Positions 8,223-14,644 of a stretch of DNA of 34,477 nucleotides are shown here, piece after piece. Position numbers and translations under genes: made by a program. How positions within the stretch are numbered: the stretch's first letter is position 1; each line of letters opens with the position of its first letter. The notes below the pieces were generated by a model. It was given only the letters and a program-made list of their open reading frames with translations. It was not told the DNA's origin and did not search any database. This DNA is from Pseudomonas sp. 10-1B (GTDB lineage: Bacteria; Pseudomonadota; Gammaproteobacteria; Pseudomonadales; Pseudomonadaceae): contig NZ_JYKS01000044.1 in the NCBI RefSeq assembly GCF_000935045.1, forward strand, positions 1 to 34,477. The letters run 5' to 3'.

Positions 8223-9308
8223 TTAGCCAGCTACCTTGGCAAACGCCGCCCGAAAGCGCTGCATGTCCCGCTCATCGCCCACACTCACCCGCACCCAGTT
8301 CGGCCAGCTCGGCCAGATCCTGCCCACCAGCACACCGTGCTCCGCCAGGCGCTCGATCACCGGCTGCCCAGGCCCGCGCATATCGATCATGAAACAGTTG
8401 GTCTGCGACGCCGTACAGCGCCAACCGCGTTCGGCTAGCCAGGCGATGGTCTGGTCGCGCAAGCGGGCGTTGACGGCCTTGCGCTGTGGGACTAGCTGGC
8501 GGTCCTGCAAACTGGCCAGGCCAGCCAGCAAGGTGGGGGCCGCGGCGACGTTCTGGCCGTCGAACGCCTCCAGCCGCTTCAGCAACGGAGCCTGGCCAAT
8601 CGCCAGGCCCAGGCGCGCGCCCGCCATGCCGTACAGCTTGGAAAAGGTCTGCAATACCAGCAGCTCCGGGTGGTCCTTGACCAGATCGATACAACTCTGG
8701 GCATCGCTGAAATGAATGTAGGCCTCGTCCACCAGCACCACGCTACCCGCCGGCTTGCGCGCCAGCAGCCGTTCGATGTCCTGGCGCGGGGTGACGGTGC
8801 CGGTGGGGTTGTTTGGGTTGCACAGGTAGATCAACCCTGCTGCAGGGTCGGCCGCCAGCATGGCGTCGACATCATGGGCGAACCGTGCGTCGAGGGCGAT
8901 GCTGTGCACCTGGGTGCCACGCCCGGCAGCGGCTTCGGCTGGTGCCTCGTAGGACGGTTCTGGCACCACCAGGCTGCGTGGCCCGGTGAAAGCCATCACC
9001 GCATGCTGCAACGCCAGTTTCGAGCCGCAGAACACCTGTACCTGATCCGACGTCAGGCCCTGCTCGGCGGCGAACAGGTCGATCAACTGGTATTGCGCAT
9101 CGTAGGGGTAGCGCCCACACAGGCCGATCCCTTCGCGCATTGCCTCGCGCGCCGCCGGGCTCGGGCCCCAGGGGCTTTCGTTGTAGTTGATGCGTGCCGG
9201 GCCGGTATCGGTGGCCGGAGAGGGGGCAGCGTTGGCCCAGTTGATCTGCCCGAGCAGCGGCAAGGCCATGCCCAGGCCCACCAGCGAGCGACGTGTTATT
9301 TCGGTCAT
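8223..9308 (-). CDS. Tat-exported PLP aminotransferase, PtaA candidate
   Basis: A 361-residue fold-type I aminotransferase of the HisC-like subgroup. The N-terminus carries a twin-arginine signal: TRRSLVG at residues 5-11, a hydrophobic core, and a likely cut after ANA (25-27). The PLP pocket is intact: NPNNPTG at 164-170, VDEAY with Asp194, the Schiff-base lysine Lys224 in TFSKLYG, and Arg232. HisC proper is cytoplasmic, so a Tat signal is unusual. A known precedent is PtaA, the periplasmic transaminase that converts the pyoverdine side-chain glutamate to alpha-ketoglutarate in P. fluorescens; PvdN is another periplasmic PLP enzyme of that pathway. The siderophore operon next door supports a pyoverdine-maturation role, but identity with PtaA is inference. 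Confidence 0.85.
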   Translation of the reverse strand: MTEITRRSLVGLGMALPLLGQINWANAAPSPATDTGPARINYNESPWGPSPAAREAMREGIGLCGRYPYDAQYQLIDLFAAEQGLTSDQVQVFCGSKLALQHAVMAFTGPRSLVVPEPSYEAPAEAAAGRGTQVHSIALDARFAHDVDAMLAADPAAGLIYLCNPNNPTGTVTPRQDIERLLARKPAGSVVLVDEAYIHFSDAQSCIDLVKDHPELLVLQTFSKLYGMAGARLGLAIGQAPLLKRLEAFDGQNVAAAPTLLAGLASLQDRQLVPQRKAVNARLRDQTIAWLAERGWRCTASQTNCFMIDMRGPGQPVIERLAEHGVLVGRIWPSWPNWVRVSVGDERDMQRFRAAFAKVAG

Positions 9309-9472
9309 GCGGCGACGTCCCTTTTGTCATTGGTCACTTCAGGGACGAAACGTGGCCACAGCAATTAATGATGGCAAATAGCTGCTGGGGCGGTCGGTAA
9401 TCGACATTGTTGCAGCCAAAAGCTTTGCGGCATGCTAAACCATGCGCCCCAGCCTGCCACGAGAAACGCCTG

Positions 9473-10012
9473 GTGAAAGCCATCCGCCTGACCTTGATCT
9501 GCCATGCCCTGACCCAGGCCCAGAAGACCGGGCGCCTGCACTGCGCCGATGACGGTATCCTGCCACTGGCGCAACCGCCTGCAGCCACCCTGCCAGGCGG
9601 GCAACTGCTGACTGCGCCAGAGCGGCGCGCCTGTGAGACGGCGGCGTGGTTGTCGGGGACGGTGCAGGTCGAGCCGGCGTTGGCCGATTGCGACCTGGGG
9701 CGTTGGCAAGGGCTGACGTTGAAGCAATTGCAGGCCGAACAACCACAGGCGCTGGCCGAATGGCTGCAGGACCCGGCCAGTGCTGTGCATGGTGGTGAGT
9801 CGTTCGCCGCACTGTGCCAGCGCCTGGCCGCCTGGCTGGCTGCCTTCGACAGGCCGGGTGAATGGCTGGCGGTCACCCACCCGATGGTCATGCGCGCCGT
9901 GCTGGTGCAGGTGCTGGGGTGCCCGATGAGTGCCAGCCAGCGTATCGATGTGTTGCCGTTATCGCGCCTTGAGTTGAGCTTTACCGGGCAATGGCGCCTG
10001 CGTCTGGGGTGA
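9473..10012 (+). CDS. Histidine phosphatase-like protein with altered RHG motif
   Basis: About 179 residues in the phosphoglycerate-mutase/histidine phosphatase fold. Family landmarks are visible: a core beta strand LTLICHA near the start, LTAPERRACETA, DLGRWQG, GGESFA, and a second histidine in VTHPMVMRA. The usual RHG catalytic triad reads CHA (residues 10-12): the catalytic His11 is kept but the phosphate-binding Arg and the Gly are replaced. The protein may be a changed phosphatase or a binding protein. I prefer GTG 9473, since the core strand begins directly after it; a longer frame opens at 9407. Its stop lies 3 bases from that of the convergent TauE gene. Confidence 0.75.
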   Translation: MKAIRLTLICHALTQAQKTGRLHCADDGILPLAQPPAATLPGGQLLTAPERRACETAAWLSGTVQVEPALADCDLGRWQGLTLKQLQAEQPQALAEWLQDPASAVHGGESFAALCQRLAAWLAAFDRPGEWLAVTHPMVMRAVLVQVLGCPMSASQRIDVLPLSRLELSFTGQWRLRLG

Positions 10013-10015
10013 GGG

Positions 10016-10801
10016 TCAGAACGCCAACTTGTAGCCGATCATCAACAGCATCGCCGCCAGGCATGGGCGTAGCACGTGGTCGGAAATTCGCCCGGTGAGA
10101 TGGCTGCCCAGGTAGATGCCCGGCAGCGAGCCCAGCAGCAGGTAGCCCAGCAGCGACCAGTCCATGTTGCCCATGCCCGCGTGGCCCAGGCCCGCCACCA
10201 GGGTCAGTGGCACGGCGTGGGCGATTTCGGTGCCGACCAGGCGGCGGGTGACCAGGAACGGGTACAGCAGGAACAACGCCACGGTGCCCAGCGCGCCAGC
10301 ACCGATGGAGGTGAGGGTGACCATCACCCCCAGCACCACGCCGGTGAGCACGGTGAGGACGTTCAGGCTGCGGTCGCTGAGGTGGTAGTGGTCACCGGCA
10401 TGGCGGTTGGCGAAGGCTTGCAGGCGCGATTTGAACAGGATCGCCAGCGCGGTCAGGATCAGCACCACCGCCAGGCCTTGCTTGATGATGGCGTTGAGTG
10501 CCGAGGTGTCGGTGTGCAAGGTGCTGAGGAACCACAGGGTCAGTGCCGCCGCGGGTACGCTGCCCAGGCTCAGCAGGCCGGTGATCTTCCAGTCGATGTT
10601 CTTGTTGCGGGCATGCACCCAGACGCCACTGGCCTTGGTGATGGCGGCATACAGCAGATCGGTGCCGACGGCTGTTGCCGGGTTGACGCCAAACCACAAC
10701 AGGATCGGGGTCATCAGCGAACCGCCACCGACGCCGGTCATGCCGACGATGAAACCCACGACCAGTCCCGCAATGGTGAAACCGAAAGAACCTACATCCA
10801 T
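10016..10801 (-). CDS. TauE/SafE family permease (sulfite/organosulfonate exporter family)
   Basis: A 261-residue inner-membrane protein with about eight hydrophobic segments in two related halves. Half one has the glycine-rich GMTGVGGGSLMTP motif (about residues 20-32), and half two has the matching TSIGAGALGT. These are the marks of TauE/SafE proteins, which export sulfite or sulfoacetate or take up sulfur compounds. There are no sulfur genes nearby, so the substrate is unknown. The upstream gap (10802-10913) is AT-rich and probably holds the promoter; the XRE gene lies 112 bases upstream on the same strand. Confidence 0.85.
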   Translation of the reverse strand: MDVGSFGFTIAGLVVGFIVGMTGVGGGSLMTPILLWFGVNPATAVGTDLLYAAITKASGVWVHARNKNIDWKITGLLSLGSVPAAALTLWFLSTLHTDTSALNAIIKQGLAVVLILTALAILFKSRLQAFANRHAGDHYHLSDRSLNVLTVLTGVVLGVMVTLTSIGAGALGTVALFLLYPFLVTRRLVGTEIAHAVPLTLVAGLGHAGMGNMDWSLLGYLLLGSLPGIYLGSHLTGRISDHVLRPCLAAMLLMIGYKLAF

Positions 10802-10913
10802 ACGCTACTCGACTGCCCAACTTTGCCCGTTATCGGATGCCAGCCAGCATATAGATTTTTTTATAGCCAAATAGACTTGTTCGTTATTAGGTTATAACTG
10901 CTCGACCCTGCAT

Positions 10914-11540
10914 TCAGCGATCGGTCATCACCACCATCACATGCGCATCGCCGCCGTCGTCACTTTCCGACAGGTAGATGTGCCCCACCTGGCTGTCGAA
11001 ATACGCGGTCTCCTGTGGCCCGATGCTTACCGCTTCGCCGGTTTCGAATTCGATCCGTACGCGCCCGCTGAGCACCAAGGCGAACTCTTGACCGGGGTGG
11101 CGGATAAAGTCGTCGAACTGGCCACGCTCGCGCGCAATGATGCGGGCATAGGCCGGGGTCATGCGCCGTTCGGGGAAGTCGCCGGCGATCGGGTGATAGT
11201 CATAGGTGCCGGTCGAGTAGCCTGCCGCCGCTGGCAATGAATCGACCACCACGGTCACCGGCACCGGCGTGGTGACCGTGCCGCTGGCGCGAAGCAACTG
11301 GGCAATGTCGACATTCAGCGCCCGCGCGGCGGCCGCGAGTTTCTCGTAGCTGACCGACACTTGCGCCAGCTCCATCTTCGACAAGGTGGAAACCGGCACG
11401 CCACTGGCTTCGGACAATTGCTTGAGGGTCAACTGGCGCGCCTTGCGCACTTGGCGCAGGCGCTGGCCGACTACGGCACGGTCAAGCAGGGGTAGGGCAG
11501 CGGGCATTCGGGCTCTCGGCATGCGGCGTTGGTCGGGCAT
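10914..11540 (-). CDS. XRE-cupin transcriptional regulator
   Basis: A 208-residue regulator with an N-terminal helix-turn-helix (about residues 27-82; TLKQLSEASGVPVSTLSKME is the recognition part) and a C-terminal cupin barrel (about 130-205; HPGQEFALVLSGRVRIEFE). This domain pair is known from regulators of amino acid, polyamine and other catabolic genes such as PuuR, where the cupin binds the effector. A ribosome site AAGGTAAG precedes ATG 11540. It is divergent from the amino acid dehydrogenase gene and shares an 81-base gap with repeated sites, so it most likely controls that operon and itself. Confidence 0.88.
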   Translation of the reverse strand: MPDQRRMPRARMPAALPLLDRAVVGQRLRQVRKARQLTLKQLSEASGVPVSTLSKMELAQVSVSYEKLAAAARALNVDIAQLLRASGTVTTPVPVTVVVDSLPAAAGYSTGTYDYHPIAGDFPERRMTPAYARIIARERGQFDDFIRHPGQEFALVLSGRVRIEFETGEAVSIGPQETAYFDSQVGHIYLSESDDGGDAHVMVVMTDR

Positions 11541-11562
11541 CTTACCTTGGACCCTTGCGCAT

Positions 11563-11593
11563 TTCTAAATTCTCATATATTAGAATTCTCATA
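11563..11593. promoter_or_regulatory. Operator-like repeats between XRE-cupin and dehydrogenase genes
   Basis: An inverted repeat TTCTAA-N11-TTAGAA covers 11563-11585, overlapping two direct copies of AATTCTCATA at 11568-11577 and 11584-11593. The centre-to-centre distance is 16 bases. The whole gap is AT-rich, unlike its surroundings, and is the likely divergent promoter with sites for the XRE-cupin protein. TGATAATTAG next to the second repeat may be part of a -10 region. Confidence 0.55.
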
Positions 11594-11621
11594 AATGATA
11601 ATTAGCTTGGCAGGAGCGTGC

Positions 11622-12758
11622 ATGACCCCGACCTACGACACCCTGATCATCGGCTCTGGCATTGCCGGTGCCTCCCTGGGCTATCGCCTGGCCGGACAGC
11701 GCCGGGTGTTGCTGCTGGAGCGCGAGGCGCAGCCTGGCTACCATTCGACCGGGCGTTCGGCGGCCATGTTCATGGAGGCCTACGGCACCCCGCAAATCCA
11801 GGCGCTGACCCGCGCCAGCCGGGCCTTTTACCAAGCACCACCGCCGGGCTTCTGCGAGCATCCGCTGCTGGCACCGCGTGGTTGCCTGTATGTGGCCAAC
11901 CTGGAACAGCGCGCGCTGCTCGAGCAGACCCTCGCGCAAAACCTGGCCAACGGCACCGAAGTCAGCCTGCTCGACCGCGACGCCGCCCTGGCGCTGGTGC
12001 CGAGCCTGCGTGGCGAGACCCTGGCCGGCGCGGTGCTCGAGCCGGGCGCCATGGACCTGGATGTGCATGCCCTGCACCAAGGCTTCTTGCGCGGCTATCG
12101 CGCCGCCGGCGGTGAGCTGCGTTGTAACGCCGAGCTGATCCAGGCCTGGTACCTGGATGACCTGTGGCAGGTGGAGCTCGGCGATGGCAGCCGCGTACAG
12201 GCGCGTCAACTGGTCAATGCCGCAGGCGCCTGGGCCGACCGCGTGGCCGAGCAGTGCGGCGTGGCGCGTATCGGCCTGCAGCCCTGCCGGCGTAGCGCCT
12301 TCACTTTCCCCGGCCCGGCAGACCAGGACTTCGCCCGCTGGCCTGCGGTGATAGGCGTCGACGAAAGCTTCTACTTCAAACCCGACGCCGGCCAACTGCT
12401 GGGGTCGCCGGCCAATGCCGACCCGGTCGAACCCCAGGACGCCGCGCCCGAGGAGCTCGACGTGGCCCTGGGCATCTACAACATCGAAGCCATGACCACC
12501 CTGGCGATTCGGCGCCCAAGCCACACCTGGGCCGGGCTGCGCTCGTTCGTCGCCGATGGCGACCTGGTGATCGGTTTCGATACCCACGCGCCTGCGTTCT
12601 TCTGGCTGGCGGCCCAAGGTGGCTATGGCATCCAGTCCGCCGCCGGGGCCTCACGCCTGGCCGCCGACCTGCTGCTCGGCCAACCCCTGTGCCCTAGCCT
12701 TGTCAGCCAGGGGGTGGCGCCCGAGCGCCTGTCCCCGGCCCGTTTCCAGCAACCCTGA
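11622..12758 (+). CDS. FAD-dependent D-amino acid dehydrogenase, DauA-like
   Basis: A 378-residue flavoprotein of the DadA/DAO family. The FAD-binding GSGIAGASLGY (residues 11-21), LEREAQPGYHSTGRSAA (32-48), VNAAGAW and the C-terminal GGYGIQ are present. From memory it closely follows P. aeruginosa DauA, the catabolic D-arginine dehydrogenase: shared runs include CEHPLL, RRSAF, DESFY.KPDAG.LLGSPANADPVE and HTWAGLRSFVADGDLV. The carboxylate-binding Tyr and Arg residues (DESFY, GLRSF, QPCRRSAF) are kept. Two active-site positions differ: DauA His48 is Met49 here and the guanidinium-binding Glu87 is Cys88, so D-arginine is an unlikely substrate. CAGGAG at 11611 precedes ATG 11622. The RidA gene follows after 12 bases. 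Confidence 0.85.
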   Translation: MTPTYDTLIIGSGIAGASLGYRLAGQRRVLLLEREAQPGYHSTGRSAAMFMEAYGTPQIQALTRASRAFYQAPPPGFCEHPLLAPRGCLYVANLEQRALLEQTLAQNLANGTEVSLLDRDAALALVPSLRGETLAGAVLEPGAMDLDVHALHQGFLRGYRAAGGELRCNAELIQAWYLDDLWQVELGDGSRVQARQLVNAAGAWADRVAEQCGVARIGLQPCRRSAFTFPGPADQDFARWPAVIGVDESFYFKPDAGQLLGSPANADPVEPQDAAPEELDVALGIYNIEAMTTLAIRRPSHTWAGLRSFVADGDLVIGFDTHAPAFFWLAAQGGYGIQSAAGASRLAADLLLGQPLCPSLVSQGVAPERLSPARFQQP

Positions 12759-12770
12759 AAGGAGTTTCCC

Positions 12771-13148
12771 ATGAGCAATGACATCCAGCGTTTCCCCAGC
12801 AGCCTGCCGTTCCCGTTTTCCCGCGCGGTGAAGGCCGGCGGCTTTCTGTTCCTTTCTGGCCAGGTGCCGATGAGTGCCGGTGGCGAGGTGGTACGCGGTG
12901 ATATCCAGACCCAGACCCGCGCCGCCTGCGAGCGCATCGGCGAAAGCCTGGCCGCCTGCGGTGCGCGTTTCGATCAGGTGGTCAAGGCCACGGTGTGGCT
13001 GTCGGACATGAGCCACTTCGCCGGCTTCAACGAGGTGTACAAGGAGTTTTTCGGCGCGGCGTTGCCGGTGCGCTCGACCGTGGCCTCGGCGTTGGCGCTG
13101 GGGGTGGATGTGGAGATTGAAGTGCAGGCGTTTGTCGGCGATTCGTGA
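12771..13148 (+). CDS. RidA/YjgF-type enamine/imine deaminase
   Basis: A 125-residue member of the RidA family, which as trimers hydrolyse 2-imino or enamine acids to keto acids and ammonia in the cytoplasm. Family marks are FLFLSGQVP (about residues 25-33), the KATVWLSDM strand and the C-terminal VRSTVAS.AL..GVDVEIE with the substrate-carboxylate Arg. It is 12 bases downstream of the flavoenzyme, behind an AAAGGAG ribosome site. The pairing makes chemical sense: flavin amino acid dehydrogenases release imino acids, which RidA would deaminate. P. aeruginosa DguB, next to D-glutamate dehydrogenase DguA, is a parallel. Confidence 0.88.
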   Translation: MSNDIQRFPSSLPFPFSRAVKAGGFLFLSGQVPMSAGGEVVRGDIQTQTRAACERIGESLAACGARFDQVVKATVWLSDMSHFAGFNEVYKEFFGAALPVRSTVASALALGVDVEIEVQAFVGDS

Positions 13149-13164
13149 CCGAATAGAGAGCCCA

Positions 13165-13281
13165 TGTGGGAGCGGCCTTGTGTCGCGATAGGGCCGCAGA
13201 GCGGCCCCGGCGATCTATGTCGCAATGCAGAAATCCTGGGGCCGCTCCGCGCCCCTTTCGCGACACAAGGCCGCTCCCACA
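13165..13281. repeat. REP pair (GGCCTTGTGTCGCGA variant) after RidA gene
   Basis: A unit starting TGTGGGAGCGGCC at 13165 is inverted against one ending GGCCGCTCCCACA at 13281, with inner GGGCCGC/GCGGCCCC arms forming a second stem. It separates the dehydrogenase-RidA pair from the transporter gene and could lower read-through. Confidence 0.85.
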
Positions 13282-13305
13282 AAAGCAATGCGGTGCCAGT
13301 GACAC

Positions 13306-13313
13306 AACAACAA
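13306..13313 (+). promoter_or_regulatory. CA motif (Hfq/Crc-type site) before transporter start
   Basis: AACAACAA at 13306-13313 is an exact AAnAAnAA motif, followed by an A-rich TAAAT and then the AGAGG ribosome site at 13321 and ATG 13331. In Pseudomonas, Hfq with Crc binds such motifs near translation starts to repress catabolic and uptake genes when preferred carbon is present. The position suits that role; binding is inferred. Confidence 0.5.
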
Positions 13314-13330
13314 TAAATCCAGAGGTTCAC

Positions 13331-14395
13331 ATGCAAGAGCAACTGAAGATTGCCGGCGCATTTGTCGGCGTGATCGTGGGGGCGGGATTCGCTTCGGGGC
13401 GGGAACTGTTGTTGTTCTTTGTCGATTTCGGTGTCTGGGGGCTGGTCGGCGCACTGGTCAGCGCCGCCTTGTTCACCTTCCTCGGCATGGCCCTGGCGGG
13501 GTTGGGCAACCGCCAGCGGGCCACCTCGCACAAGGATGTGATCCAGGCCATCTGTGGCCGCCACCTGGGCTTGTTCGTCGACTGGCTGATCACCTTTTTC
13601 ATGTTCGCCGTGACCGTGGTCATGCTGGCCGGCGGTGGCGCGTTGCTGGAGCAGCAGTTCGGCATTCCGGCGCTGGCCGGCAGCGTGCTGGTGACGCTGC
13701 TGGTGGTAGGCATCGTGTGCCTGGACGTGCGCAAGGTGATCCTCGCCATTGGCGCCATCACGCCGCTGCTGATCCTGGTGGCCTCGGCGATTGCGTTATA
13801 TGCCGTGTTCACCCGTGAGCAGAGCTTCGCCGCGCTCGATCACCTGGCCAGCCAGCAACAGGCTGGCACTCGCCACTGGCTGCTGGGCGCGTTCCTGTAT
13901 GTGTCGTACAACATCGTGGCCGGTGCGCCGATCCTGGCCATTCTGGGCGGCTCGGCCAAAGGCGAGAAAGCCGCGATGTGGGGTGGCCTGCTCGGTGGTG
14001 CGGTGCTGGGTGGCCTGATGCTGGTGATGAGTGCCGGGCTGCTGTCACGCCTGGACAATGTGGCCGACCTGCCGATGCCCATGCTGTCGATTGCCAACGA
14101 AGTATCGCCACTGTTGGGGCTGGTGATGTGCCTGATCATCTTCGGCATGATCATCAACACTGCGGTGGGTACGTTGTTTTCGTTTCTTTCGCGGCTGTTG
14201 CCGGCGGGCACGGCGAAGTTCCGCTGGGGCTCGGTGGTGACCGGGGCGCTGGCGTTCATCTGCAGCCTGGTGGGGTTCATCAGCCTGGTGGGTGAGGTGT
14301 ATCCGTTGTTCGGCTACCTGGGCTTCGTGCTGATGGCTGCAGTGTTACTGGCCTGGGTGCGGCGGGGCAGGGCTGCGAAAGCGGCGGTGGCATAA
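13331..14395 (+). CDS. YkvI-type membrane transporter, probable amino acid carrier
   Basis: A 354-residue integral membrane protein with about ten helices. The first helix contains GAFVGVIVGAGFASGRE (residues 8-24), the unwound-helix glycine pattern of LeuT-fold/APC carriers and the opening expected of the YkvI family, whose substrates are largely unknown. The position after an amino acid dehydrogenase and RidA suggests it imports the amino acid or exports a product. ATG 13331 is chosen for the AGAGG site just upstream; the longer open frame from 13166 passes through the REP pair. Co-transcription with RidA is possible but the REP pair lies between them. Confidence 0.78.
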   Translation: MQEQLKIAGAFVGVIVGAGFASGRELLLFFVDFGVWGLVGALVSAALFTFLGMALAGLGNRQRATSHKDVIQAICGRHLGLFVDWLITFFMFAVTVVMLAGGGALLEQQFGIPALAGSVLVTLLVVGIVCLDVRKVILAIGAITPLLILVASAIALYAVFTREQSFAALDHLASQQQAGTRHWLLGAFLYVSYNIVAGAPILAILGGSAKGEKAAMWGGLLGGAVLGGLMLVMSAGLLSRLDNVADLPMPMLSIANEVSPLLGLVMCLIIFGMIINTAVGTLFSFLSRLLPAGTAKFRWGSVVTGALAFICSLVGFISLVGEVYPLFGYLGFVLMAAVLLAWVRRGRAAKAAVA

Positions 14396-14397
14396 GG

Positions 14398-14612
14398 GGC
14401 TGCTGCGCAGCCCAATCGCCGGCAAGCCAGCTCCCACCTCGACCGCATAGGCCTCAAGCCCTGTGCAGTACCTGTGGGAGCCGGCTTGCCGGCGATGAGG
14501 CCAGCCCAGGCAATACAAGACAGTTGCTCCCACAGGGATATCACAGGGCTCATGGTCAGCGCTTTACCTGTGGGAGCTGGCTTGCCGGCGATTGGGCCGG
14601 TACAGGCGGCAA
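14398..14612. repeat. Cluster of three REP units plus an inverted copy of a longer element
   Basis: REP units with the CGCCGGCAAGCCAGCTCCCAC wording lie near 14416-14437 (forward), 14473-14496 (reverse) and 14568-14591 (reverse). Between the last two, 14475-14534 is the reverse complement of the repeat unit found in tandem at 23081-23360 (it includes CAATACAAGACAGTTGCTCC). The cluster fills the gap between the convergent transporter and chemoreceptor genes. A CGGCAACAG/CTGTTGCCG hairpin at 14607-14631 follows and may end chemoreceptor transcription. Confidence 0.8.
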
Positions 14613-14644
14613 CAGGCAGTGGCTGTTGCCGTCTATTACAGGGC

